A DNA stretch of 64,000 nt from Mesorhizobium sp. WSM4306 (GTDB taxonomy: Bacteria; Pseudomonadota; Alphaproteobacteria; Rhizobiales; Rhizobiaceae): the NCBI RefSeq assembly GCF_007003975.1, contig NZ_VFTC01000021.1, positions 1 through 64,000 on the forward strand, given 5' to 3'. Below the pieces are notes generated by a model. That model had not been told where the DNA came from. It saw only the letters and a list, made by a program, of their open reading frames with translations, and searched no databases. A program made the position numbers and the translations under genes. This document shows positions 42,599 through 51,521 of the stretch, piece after piece (the stretch's first letter is position 1; each line of letters begins with the position of its first letter).

Positions 42599-42877
42599 AT
42601 GACCACCAAGATCCTTGCGACCTGCGCGCTCGTCCTCGCGGTGGGCTGCAGCCTGTCCAGCGCGGCCATCGCCAAGGACAAGCATCGTCATCGGCAGCAC
42701 CCGGAACCCGAACGCTATGTTCCCGCAGATCGCGACCTCCTCTACATGCTGTTCGGCGGCCCGCGCTACTATGACAAGATGCTGGTCACCACGGCCGCCG
42801 GCGCCTGCTCCTATAACCGGATCGGGCCGGACGCGAATGCGATGAACAAGGTCAACGATCACTGGTGCGGGAAATAG
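42599..42877 (+). CDS. small secreted protein, function unknown
   Basis: 92 residues. The signal peptide MTTKILATCALVLAVGCSLS...AIA covers about 1-24; a Cys at residue 17 (VGCSLS) gives an imperfect lipobox, so a lipoprotein is possible. The mature part is His/Arg-rich at the start (KDKHRHRQHPEPERY), with two Cys (GACSYN, DHWCGK). Start at 42599 has AGAAGGG upstream; a Met at 42563 is possible but would precede the signal sequence. No family recognised. It is 16 bases before the FRP-like gene. Confidence 0.6.
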   Translation: MTTKILATCALVLAVGCSLSSAAIAKDKHRHRQHPEPERYVPADRDLLYMLFGGPRYYDKMLVTTAAGACSYNRIGPDANAMNKVNDHWCGK

Positions 42878-42893
42878 GCTGGCAGGGATTTCG

Positions 42894-43229
42894 ATGACTT
42901 TCGCCGATCAGAAATGGTCTCCGTCCGAAAAGAAAGTTGCTCGCAATGCCTACGACGCGGCGCTGAAGGTGGCGCTCGACAAGACGATGGCCGACCTCAA
43001 AAGCAAGGCTCACGCTGCTGCGACGCCTTCCGAGATGTGGGACGTTGAAGATTTCCTCCGGCAGCAGAGACGGAAGATCGACCAGCTGTTCGACTATCGC
43101 TATTCGCAGCTTATAGAGGTCTTCGCCGGTCTCATCCGGCAAGGATATCTGGACGAGAATCTCCTTGTTGGGTTGTCGGAAGACAAGCGGCAGATGGTCT
43201 GGAAATATGCCAGCTGGAATGGGCGGTGA
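42894..43229 (+). CDS. fluorescence recovery protein (FRP)-like helical protein
   Basis: 111 residues, all-helical. The order WSPSEKKVARNAYDAAL, TPSEMWDVEDFLRQQRRKID, FDYRYSQLIEVFAGLI, GYLDENLLVGLSEDK follows cyanobacterial FRP, which speeds relaxation of the orange carotenoid protein. FRP residues Trp50, Asp54 and Arg60 have counterparts Trp49, Asp53 and Arg59; His53 is Glu52 here. No orange carotenoid protein gene is in the window, so another role is likely. Length matches the family (about 110). The assignment is from memory of the FRP sequence. Confidence 0.65.
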   Translation: MTFADQKWSPSEKKVARNAYDAALKVALDKTMADLKSKAHAAATPSEMWDVEDFLRQQRRKIDQLFDYRYSQLIEVFAGLIRQGYLDENLLVGLSEDKRQMVWKYASWNGR

Positions 43230-43244
43230 ATAGGAGGCGAAGTG

Positions 43245-43352
43245 TCATCCGCGCCGGCGCATCAGGAAGAGAAAATACGGACCGCTGACCAGCGTCGGTA
43301 ACAGGCCGGTGCCGTAGGATTTGCGCGCGCCGCGCAGTTTGAGGTCAGCCAT
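43245..43352 (-). pseudogene. 35-codon chimeric relic: sugar ABC ATPase start joined to FecCD permease end
   Basis: MADLKLRGARKSYG is the usual beginning of a UgpC/MalK-type ABC ATPase. After it the frame continues GTGLLPTLVSGPYFLFLMRR, which is the usual C-terminal end of a FecCD iron-siderophore permease. The ATG overlaps the ROK gene's stop, just where an ATPase gene would follow in a sugar operon. A deletion probably fused the first codons of an ATPase gene to the last codons of an iron permease gene. It cannot be functional as either. Confidence 0.6.
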
Positions 43353-44367
43353 GGCTTGCCTCCTTGGCATCGGCGGCCGCGCCGCTGTCGTCCTGCGCCA
43401 TCGCCAGTGGCAAACCCGGTTCGCCTTCCCACAGGATCAGGCTGGCGGCGCCGATCAGCCCGGCACGGTCGCCGAGTTCGGCGCGCACGATCGGCACGTC
43501 GCGGTAGGCCGGCATCGCCCGTTGCTGGACGACCGCCGCGATCGACGGCGCCAACAGGTCGAAGCCGTTGGACAAGCCGCCGCCCATCACGATCAGATCG
43601 GGCGAATAGAGATGCAAGAGATTGGTGAAGCCTATGCCCAGCCATTTGGCTTCCGCCTCGATCAGCTCGAGAGCGTCGGCGTCGCCGGCCTGGGCTGCCT
43701 CGACAACATGCCTGGCCGAGACGTCGCCGTCGGCGGAAAGCCGCCGCAGCAATGAACCGTCGCCCGGCGCGGTCATCCGCGTGGCGTGGCGTCCGAGCGC
43801 GGTTCCCGAAGCAACGGCCTCGAAGCAGCCGATGGCGCCGCAAAAGCAGCGGTCGCCTTCGCCGGTGATGGTCATGTGGCCGATCTCGGCCGCCAACCCG
43901 CGCCTGCCGTGATAGATGTGGCCGTCGGCGACGACGCCGCCGCCAATGCCGGTCGACACGGTGACGAACACCAGCGATCCGCTGCCGCGTCCGGCGCCGA
44001 AGCGCCATTCGCCGAGCGCTGCCGCATTGGCGTCGTTCTCCAGCCGCACCGGCAGGCCGAAATGCTGCCCCAGAATGTCGATCAGCGGTACGTCGTGCCA
44101 GCCGGCCAGCGTCGGCGGCGCAATCACGATCCCCGCCTTGGGGTCGAGCGGCCCAGGCGCGCCAACGCCGATGCCGGCAATTTTAGCTTGCGGACTTTGC
44201 GCCATGAGATCGCCGGCGAGCGCAATGATCTGGCCGATCACCGCTTCCGATCCTGCACCGGCAAGCGTCGGCGCCGAGGCATGCGCGACGATACGGCCGT
44301 CGCTTTCGACCACGGCGCCGCGCAGCGCCGTGCCGCCGAGATCGAAGGCGAGTGCAAGCTTGCTCAT
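43345..44367 (-). CDS. ROK-family sugar kinase
   Basis: 340 residues. ATP motif DLGGT (9-13), catalytic Asp112 (ENDANAA), glycine-rich STGIGGG, and the ROK zinc motif with His164 (GHMTI) and CFCGAIGCFE (Cys174, Cys176, Cys181) are all present. No N-terminal HTH, so it is a kinase and not a repressor. It phosphorylates a hexose or amino sugar; the specificity is unknown. The ATG overlaps the preceding stop (ATGA) in the sugar operon. The C-terminal 25 residues are Ala/Asp-rich and variable. Confidence 0.88.
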   Translation of the reverse strand: MSKLALAFDLGGTALRGAVVESDGRIVAHASAPTLAGAGSEAVIGQIIALAGDLMAQSPQAKIAGIGVGAPGPLDPKAGIVIAPPTLAGWHDVPLIDILGQHFGLPVRLENDANAAALGEWRFGAGRGSGSLVFVTVSTGIGGGVVADGHIYHGRRGLAAEIGHMTITGEGDRCFCGAIGCFEAVASGTALGRHATRMTAPGDGSLLRRLSADGDVSARHVVEAAQAGDADALELIEAEAKWLGIGFTNLLHLYSPDLIVMGGGLSNGFDLLAPSIAAVVQQRAMPAYRDVPIVRAELGDRAGLIGAASLILWEGEPGLPLAMAQDDSGAAADAKEASHG

Positions 44368-45092
44368 CAGGCGGCGATCTCCAGCCCGTGCAGCCAGGCC
44401 ATACGTTGGGCAAGGTCGGGATCGCCGAAGGCGAGCGAGCCCAGCACCACGGTCTCCGCGCCGGCGGCGCGCAGCAGCGGCACCGTGTCGTGGCGGATGC
44501 CACCATCGGCGGCGAGCACGATCTCAGCCTCGCGGCCGGCTTTGCGCATTAGCGCGCGCGCCTCGACCAGGCGGGGGCAGGCTTGTACCGACAGGCTCTG
44601 GCCCTTGACGCCGATTGAGGTGCCGAGCAGCGTCACGAACGCCACCTCCGGCAGGAACGGCGTGACAGCCGCCACTGGCGTTTCCAGCCGCAGCACGACA
44701 CCGGCTTCGGCGCCGAGTTCATGCGCCAGCCTCACGGCGCGCAGACCGGCTTCGCCATTTTCGGCATGCACGCTGATCAGGTCGGCGCCGGCCTCGATGA
44801 ACTGCCGCGTCTGTGTCTCGACGATCTCGGCCTCGACCATCAGATGCACGTGGATAGGCTTCGCCGTCAGCTTTGCGATGCGCGCCACCAGGTCCGGGAA
44901 GAACAGGAAGCCCGGGGTGAAGCGGGCGTCGGCGACATCGATATGGTGCATGTCGGCATGGGCTTCGATGCGCTTGAGGTCGCGCTCCATATTTGCGAGG
45001 TCGGCCGACCACAGCGAAAACTCACCGATCAGACGGTTGCGCGGCAGAGCGGCGATTGCGGCGGGGCCGGACAGGGACTTGCTCGTTGTCAT
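44367..45092 (-). CDS. ribulose-phosphate 3-epimerase-family protein
   Basis: 241 residues, TIM barrel. FSLWSADLANMERDLKRIE, HHIDVADARFTPGFLFFPD (metal Asp of the HxDVxDxxF motif), IHVHLMVE, LISVHAENG, and ADGGIRHDTVPLL with the phosphate-binding VLGSLAFG are the family landmarks. It should epimerise a ketopentose phosphate or a related sugar phosphate. Start at 45092 (MTTSKS) is 4 bases past the upstream stop. It lies between the isomerase and ROK genes, so the three form a sugar-processing set. Confidence 0.85.
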   Translation of the reverse strand: MTTSKSLSGPAAIAALPRNRLIGEFSLWSADLANMERDLKRIEAHADMHHIDVADARFTPGFLFFPDLVARIAKLTAKPIHVHLMVEAEIVETQTRQFIEAGADLISVHAENGEAGLRAVRLAHELGAEAGVVLRLETPVAAVTPFLPEVAFVTLLGTSIGVKGQSLSVQACPRLVEARALMRKAGREAEIVLAADGGIRHDTVPLLRAAGAETVVLGSLAFGDPDLAQRMAWLHGLEIAA

Positions 45093-45096
45093 CGTC

Positions 45097-45918
45097 TCAG
45101 GCTCCGTAGCCGCGCATGGTCTGGCGGTTGGTCTTGACCGCGCCGGCAGGATCGGCGGCGGCGGTTTCGGATTCTTCCTCCAGCACCAGCCAACCGTTGA
45201 AATTGGGAGCAGCGCTGGCGATCTCGATGACCTTGCCCGTGTCGCAGACGCCCTTGCCGAGCATCGCCCAGCTGCCGCCGGCATCGACATCCTTCAGGTG
45301 CACGTAGCGGATGCGATCGCGATAGGTGGTGAGCGTATCGGCCATGTCCTGATGGCCGCGCAATATGTGGCCGGTGTCCGGCACCCAGCCGACCAGCGAG
45401 GCGTCGATCAGCCCGAAGATGCGATCGTAGTCGGCGCGGTCGAACAGCAGCGTGTTGTGATGCGAACTCGGATGCACCGCAACCTGGACGCCAGCCTTGC
45501 GCCCGAGGTCGCCGGCCTTGTTGTAGACCTCGGCAGCGATGGCGAACTTGTCAGCGCGCGGACCGTCGGAGACGACGGTGGCCGAGCCCATCGACACCAG
45601 CGCGCCCGGAAAGGCTGCTGCGAAATCGATCCAGCGTTTGGCGGTCTCAAGGTCCGTGCCAATCTGGTCTTGCAGCGTGAAGCCGCCCTTCGAGCCAAAG
45701 GCAAAGGACACCAGCGTCAGCCCCGCCGCCTTCAACGCAGCGGCGAATTCCGCCGGCCGATTGCCGTAGTGGCCGATCATCGTGTCGGTGATCTCGATGC
45801 CGGCATAGCCGCCATCGCCGATCGCCTTCAGGAGATCGGCGGGACCGCCGGTGAACCGGTCTCCCAGCATTTCCCAAGTGAAGGTCTGGCAGCCCACTTT
45901 GAGGTCTTTCACGTTCAT
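45097..45918 (-). CDS. sugar phosphate isomerase/epimerase (xylose isomerase-like TIM barrel)
   Basis: 273 residues. KVGCQTFTWEM, YAGIEITDTMIG, VAVHPSSHHNTLL, GWVPDTGHILRGHQD, and YVHLKDVD give the His/Glu/Asp metal-site pattern of the IolE/AP-endonuclease-2 fold. Such enzymes isomerise or epimerise free or phosphorylated sugars and inositols. The start (MNVKDL) is preceded by AAGGAATG. The reading frame continues upstream without a stop into a permease relic (45919-46077), an odd in-frame scar. Confidence 0.85.
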   Translation of the reverse strand: MNVKDLKVGCQTFTWEMLGDRFTGGPADLLKAIGDGGYAGIEITDTMIGHYGNRPAEFAAALKAAGLTLVSFAFGSKGGFTLQDQIGTDLETAKRWIDFAAAFPGALVSMGSATVVSDGPRADKFAIAAEVYNKAGDLGRKAGVQVAVHPSSHHNTLLFDRADYDRIFGLIDASLVGWVPDTGHILRGHQDMADTLTTYRDRIRYVHLKDVDAGGSWAMLGKGVCDTGKVIEIASAAPNFNGWLVLEEESETAAADPAGAVKTNRQTMRGYGA

Positions 45919-46077
45919 TCTTTCATTCCTTGATTCCGCCTTTTCCTCGATGCCGCCCGCGGTGATGTGGCGCTGGAGGAACAGCATGAGCACGGCGTAA
46001 GGGATGACGGCCCAGGCCGCGGCGATATCGCCGGCGAGCAGATAGGGTCCAATCAATTGCAACACGCGGATCAGTTC
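45919..46077 (-). pseudogene. C-terminal relic of a MalG-type sugar ABC permease
   Basis: Between the intact permease (ends 46095) and the isomerase start there is a 53-codon open stretch. It reads LLAGDIAAAWAVIPYAVLML and then FLQRHITAGGI, a last membrane helix followed by the QR..xxG tail seen at the end of MalG-type permeases. No start codon with a ribosome site precedes it. It looks like the tail of an older permease gene left behind when the present one was inserted. The similarity is short, so this is moderate evidence. Confidence 0.5.
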
Positions 46078-46094
46078 TCCTTGGGACCGACATC

Positions 46095-46937
46095 TTACTT
46101 GACCGAGCCCGCGGTCATACCGGCGAGGAAGTATCGCTGGGCAACGAGGTAGATGACCAGGAGCGGTAGCGAGCCAAGCACGCTCATCGCCATCATCTGG
46201 TTCCATTCGAAGGCGTGCTGCCCCATCAGCAATTGGATGCCGATCGGGACGGTGCGCATGGAGGTTGACTTCGTCAGCGTCAGGGCAAAGAGAAATTCGT
46301 TCCAGCACAACAGGAAGGTGTAGACCGATGTCGCCACGATACCAGGCAGTGAAATCGGGACGATCACCCGCCAAAGCGCTGTCCAGCTGGTGCCGCCGTC
46401 GACAGCCACCGCTTCATCGAGATCGCGGGGCAACGTGTTCAGATATCCCGTCATCAGAAGGATCGCGTAGGGCAGTGTAAACACCAGGTAAGTCAGGATC
46501 AGTGCGACGTAGGTGTCGAAGATGCCATATGAGACGACAAGCCCGAAGAACGGGATCAAAAGTGTGATCGGCGGGATCGTCTGCGTGCTGATGATGAGCG
46601 TGTTCAGGCTGCCCTTGCCGCGGAAGTTGAAGCGGCTGAACCCATAGGCAGCCAGCAAGGCGATCAGCACCGTCAGCACGGTCACCGTTCCTGCCAAGAA
46701 GTAGCTGTTGAAGAAGAAGCGCAGCTTTACCGGGTCGCCAAGGATGGCTGCGTACGCCTCCAGCGTGAAGGCCTTCGGCAGGATGGTTGGCGGCAGGGCA
46801 AAGATTTCGGTGTTCGATTTGAACGAGCTGCTGAGCATCCAGTAGATCGGGAAGGCCGCGAAGAACAGCCCTGCCGCAAGCGCAACATGCAATGCGACGG
46901 TGATCAGCCTGTCTTTGCCAGAGTTTCGCTTCCTCAT
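46095..46937 (-). CDS. carbohydrate ABC transporter permease (MalG-like)
   Basis: 280 residues, six helices. The EAA loop is present as DEAVAVDGGTSWTALWRVIVPISLPGI, the ATPase-docking motif of binding-protein-dependent importers. The C-terminus QRYFLAGMTAGSVK is canonical. Pairs with the MalF-like gene 5 bases upstream. The ATG is at 46935-46937; longer in-frame extensions toward 47369 lie within the other permease gene and are not used. Confidence 0.92.
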   Translation of the reverse strand: MRKRNSGKDRLITVALHVALAAGLFFAAFPIYWMLSSSFKSNTEIFALPPTILPKAFTLEAYAAILGDPVKLRFFFNSYFLAGTVTVLTVLIALLAAYGFSRFNFRGKGSLNTLIISTQTIPPITLLIPFFGLVVSYGIFDTYVALILTYLVFTLPYAILLMTGYLNTLPRDLDEAVAVDGGTSWTALWRVIVPISLPGIVATSVYTFLLCWNEFLFALTLTKSTSMRTVPIGIQLLMGQHAFEWNQMMAMSVLGSLPLLVIYLVAQRYFLAGMTAGSVK

Positions 46938-46942
46938 GGTGA

Positions 46943-47839
46943 CTACCGAGCCTTCTGATAACGGATATAGAACAACGTCAGGCCAAGCGAGATCAGCAGG
47001 ATGACCACGGCGCTTGCCGACGCCTGTGACAGGTTGTAGCTCGAAAACGCCAGCTTGTAGGTGTAGGTGCTGAGGACCTCGGTCGAGTAGATCGGACCGC
47101 CGCCCGTGGTTATCCAGATCAACGGGAAGACCTGCATGGTCCAGATGAAGTCGAGCAGCGAGATGCTGATGATGATCGGCATCAGCTGCGGGATGGTGAT
47201 GAAAATCAGCTTCTGGTAGGCTTTTGCCCCATCGATATCGGCGGCCTCGTAGAAATCCTTGGGAATGCCTTGCAGGCCTGCGAGCAGGCTGACCATGAAC
47301 AGTGGATAGCCCGCCCAGATATTGGCGAAGGTGACCGCGTGCAGCGCGGTCTGGGGCGAGGAAAACCACTCGACCTTGGAGCCGATGATGCCGATTTGCA
47401 TGAGCATGCTGTTCACGACGCCGTTCGGCTCAAGCAGGAGGCGCCAGATCACGGCGATGATCACCGCGGTGAACAACCAGGGCAGGATGTAGAGCACGCG
47501 CAGGACACTGCGCAGCGTCGGATTGATGCGGTCGCTGTTCAGCATGAGCGCGAAGACCATGCCGATGGTCATGTGGAAAATGACGCTCATGCACGTGAAG
47601 TAGAGCGTGTGCCACAGCGAGGCCCAGAACACCGGATCGTCAAAGATCGCCTGATAGTGTTTCAATCCGGCAAAGGACGGGTCACGACGCAGCACCGCGC
47701 TGTTCTGGAACGAGTAGGCAATCACCGTCACCATCGGCAGCAGCATCAGCAGGCCGATGATCAGGAGCGAGGGCGACAGATAGAGGTAGGGTGCGACCGC
47801 TCGTTTCAGCTTGTGGTGGGAGCGCTTTTGTCGGGTCAT
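46943..47839 (-). CDS. carbohydrate ABC transporter permease (MalF-like)
   Basis: 298 residues, six helices. The first helix is LYLSPSLLIIGLLMLLPMVT, and the EAA loop is YEAADIDGAKAYQKLIFITIPQLMPI. Lacks the large periplasmic loop of E. coli MalF, as is usual in rhizobial CUT1 sugar importers. It follows the binding-protein gene after 126 bases containing a strong hairpin, and precedes the MalG-like gene by 5 bases. Confidence 0.92.
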   Translation of the reverse strand: MTRQKRSHHKLKRAVAPYLYLSPSLLIIGLLMLLPMVTVIAYSFQNSAVLRRDPSFAGLKHYQAIFDDPVFWASLWHTLYFTCMSVIFHMTIGMVFALMLNSDRINPTLRSVLRVLYILPWLFTAVIIAVIWRLLLEPNGVVNSMLMQIGIIGSKVEWFSSPQTALHAVTFANIWAGYPLFMVSLLAGLQGIPKDFYEAADIDGAKAYQKLIFITIPQLMPIIISISLLDFIWTMQVFPLIWITTGGGPIYSTEVLSTYTYKLAFSSYNLSQASASAVVILLISLGLTLFYIRYQKAR

Positions 47840-47917
47840 GTGCCAACCTTGGGATACGCCTTCAAGAGAAGGTAAGCTTCAAAAACAGGTCCATCTCAAA
47901 TTGCCAATTCGTTGTTG

Positions 47918-47949
47918 CCGGGTGGCCTGGCCAAAGTCGGGCCACCCGG
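47918..47949. terminator. intercistronic hairpin after the sugar-binding-protein gene
   Basis: Perfect 10-bp inverted repeat CCGGGTGGCC (47918-47927) / GGCCACCCGG (47940-47949) with a 12-nt loop, 16 bases past the binding-protein stop. No T-run. It probably stabilises the binding-protein message and lowers permease expression. Confidence 0.6.
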
Positions 47950-47965
47950 TCGAAGAGCAGGCCGA

Positions 47966-49213
47966 TCAGAATTTCGCCATCCAGCCCTTCTGAGCGGCTG
48001 CTGCTGCTTGTTCCGGAGACTGCTCGCCGGCGAGCATCTTCTGGGCTTGCACGTCGAACTGGGTCATCAGGTCTTCAGCCACCGGCAGGCCCGTGAACTC
48101 ATTGGCGAGATAACCGGTCTTGAAGATTTCGAAAGCCTTGCCGAACGCCTTGTCCGAGGTCACGAAATCGGGCTTGGCGTTGACGTTGCCCGGGAAGGCG
48201 TTTGCAAGCGACACCAACTTGGCATTTACCTTTTCACTCATCAGATACTGGACGAGTTTCCAGGCCTCTTCCTGATGTTTCGATGCAGCAGAGATGCCGA
48301 TGCCCCAGGAGGCGTAGGGAAGGCCGCGCTTGCCGGTATAGTTTTCCACGACCGGGACCGGGATGAGGTCGAAGTTCAGCTTGGGATTGCGCTTGCGGAT
48401 GAGGTTCACATGCGCGAGCGAGTCGATCATCATCCCGACGCGGTCGTTGACGAATTCCTCGACCTTTTCCTGTTCGGTCTTGGTGGCGATGCCGGGCGAG
48501 ACGGTGCCGGCGTCGTTAAGCGATTTGACGAAGGTGAGCATATCCACCACCGGCTTGCCCTCGAGGTCGGGCTTGCCGTTCGCCATCATCGACTGACCTG
48601 AAGCCCAGACCCACGACATCATGTCGTTCTGGACGCCGGATGGCGTTTGCAGCGACAGGGGCAGCACCCAGCCATACTGGTTCTTGTCGGCGTGAGTCAT
48701 CTTCTTGGCGGCTTCGAGAAACTCCGCACGGGTCGACGGCAGCTTGGTTACGCCTGCCTGGGCGGCGAGGTCCAAATTGACGAACACCGGGTAGACGAAG
48801 GAAGCCACGGGAAACATCACCGCCTTGCCGTCCACCTTGATGATATCGGCGACCTGGGTCTTATCGAACTTGCTCGCATCCATCATCGGGTTCATGTCTG
48901 CCAGCGCACCTTGCGCGTTCAGATTGTTCACCCACGCGCCGTCGAGACCGACGACGTCGCTGAGCGTTCCCGTTGCGGCGCCAACCGAGATCTGGTCTCG
49001 CGTGGTCGCATAGGGGCCGCTGACCAGCGTCACCTTGATGCCGGGGTTTGCGGCCTCGAAGTCATCCATGATTGCCCTGAGCGATCCGGCCGGCAATTCG
49101 GGCTCCCACCATTGGGTGAACTCCAGCGTCGTATCCGCCATGGCGCCGGTTGCGCCAAGCAACCATGCGGCCGCGGCTATTTTCAGCATCGCGGGTTGTA
49201 TCCGAAACATCAT
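47966..49213 (-). CDS. ABC transporter sugar-binding protein (family 1)
   Basis: 415 residues. Sec signal peptide MMFRIQPAMLKIAAAAWLLG..GAMA, cleaved about residue 27 before DTTLEF. The mature sequence has the family 1 landmarks: LEFTQWWEPE, FEAANPGIKVTLVSGPY, DVVGLDGAWV, FPGNVNAKPDF near the C-terminus. Periplasmic receptor of the sugar importer encoded by the neighbours. Start chosen at 49213 by GGAGGAG. The gap to the upstream ATPase gene is 118 bases. Confidence 0.9.
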   Translation of the reverse strand: MMFRIQPAMLKIAAAAWLLGATGAMADTTLEFTQWWEPELPAGSLRAIMDDFEAANPGIKVTLVSGPYATTRDQISVGAATGTLSDVVGLDGAWVNNLNAQGALADMNPMMDASKFDKTQVADIIKVDGKAVMFPVASFVYPVFVNLDLAAQAGVTKLPSTRAEFLEAAKKMTHADKNQYGWVLPLSLQTPSGVQNDMMSWVWASGQSMMANGKPDLEGKPVVDMLTFVKSLNDAGTVSPGIATKTEQEKVEEFVNDRVGMMIDSLAHVNLIRKRNPKLNFDLIPVPVVENYTGKRGLPYASWGIGISAASKHQEEAWKLVQYLMSEKVNAKLVSLANAFPGNVNAKPDFVTSDKAFGKAFEIFKTGYLANEFTGLPVAEDLMTQFDVQAQKMLAGEQSPEQAAAAAQKGWMAKF

Positions 49214-49331
49214 TTTCTCCTCCTTCTTTAAGATCGACCGCACAATGCAGCCGATCGTCTGCTTCATTCAGAAGTCTTCTTACGAGTACTTCGCAGGCGC
49301 CTCACCCTCGCCTGCGCTCTGCCACAGATCT

Positions 49332-50477
<1,146 letters not shown>

Positions 50478-50567
50478 ATTCCTCCCTCCACAAGTCTAAG
50501 CCACTGATTTTTAATGATTGTCCTCGGCTTATGTTCACCTGCGAAATATATCTTCGGATAGTTCTGG

Positions 50568-51518
50568 CTATGTTCCGGTATCGAGTTGCGCATATTTCAG
50601 TTCGACTGCTGACGGCGCGGTCGTCGATGCTAGGAGTTCCCTGACCTGGTCGTCGGTCGGAAGCGCCTCGCGCCCGCCACGCCCCGTTATCGAAAGGGCC
50701 GCCGCCGCGGCCGCGAATGCCACCCGGCCTGCGGTGTCGGCTCCGCGCGTCAACGCATGGGCATAGGCGCCATGAAAGCAGTCACCGGCGCCGGTCGAGT
50801 CGACGACGGCAACTCGGTGCGGAGGCAAGTGCCAGAGCCCCGTCTCGTCGCGGCCGCGATAGTAGACCCCCCTGCCGCCATCCGTCAGAACCACGGCGGA
50901 CCGCGACGGCAACCACAATGCATCGAGTATCTCGGCCGGCGATTGGCGGCCCGTGGCGGTCCGCGCAAAGCCGAGGGGAAGAATGAGATGATCGCAGAGC
51001 GCGATCAGCCTCTCCGTCGCTGGGCCGCTGCTCCATTCGATATCGCCTAGAATCGCGAGGCCGAGCTCGCGAGCCCGAGCCACGACATCCAGCGACCGGA
51101 TCGCATAGCTGTCGACGATCAGGACCGTCGCGCGGCTGAGGATATCGTCCGGAAAGTCCGGCGCGGTGCCCAGCATCGCTTCGTCGTCATACGCGATAAA
51201 CCGATCCCCATCCGAACCGACGGTGATCCGCGAGTGCACCGGGCGCGCGTCGGGATGGCGCGGCGCGAATGCGGTTTCAACGCCGCTCGCAACGAGATCG
51301 CACAGTACGGGATCGTCGGCGGCACTGCCCAGCCATCCGACGAACCCGGCGCTTCCGCCGAGCCGCGCGACGGCGGCAAGGGCCGTCGCGACATTTCCCC
51401 CGAAAGCGCGGGCACTTTGCAGAACCTTCCCCTTGCCTGCCGACAACGGCTGATCGACATAGACGATGTCGTCGATCGCGATAGCGCCGAAGCCGAGGAT
51501 TGAAGGGACGGTGGGCAT
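50568..51518 (-). CDS. PfkB-family sugar kinase
   Basis: 316 residues. The N-terminal block GFGAIAIDDIVYVDQPLSAG, GGNVATALAAVARLGG (substrate site), and C-terminal DSTGAGDCFHGAYAHAL with catalytic Asp246 and anion-hole GAGD are classic PfkB. It phosphorylates a ketose or nucleoside. It follows the aldolase gene by 3 bases and would provide the phosphorylated sugar that the aldolase cleaves. It belongs to the DeoR-linked operon. Confidence 0.9.
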   Translation of the reverse strand: MPTVPSILGFGAIAIDDIVYVDQPLSAGKGKVLQSARAFGGNVATALAAVARLGGSAGFVGWLGSAADDPVLCDLVASGVETAFAPRHPDARPVHSRITVGSDGDRFIAYDDEAMLGTAPDFPDDILSRATVLIVDSYAIRSLDVVARARELGLAILGDIEWSSGPATERLIALCDHLILPLGFARTATGRQSPAEILDALWLPSRSAVVLTDGGRGVYYRGRDETGLWHLPPHRVAVVDSTGAGDCFHGAYAHALTRGADTAGRVAFAAAAAALSITGRGGREALPTDDQVRELLASTTAPSAVELKYAQLDTGT

Positions 51519-51521
51519 CGT

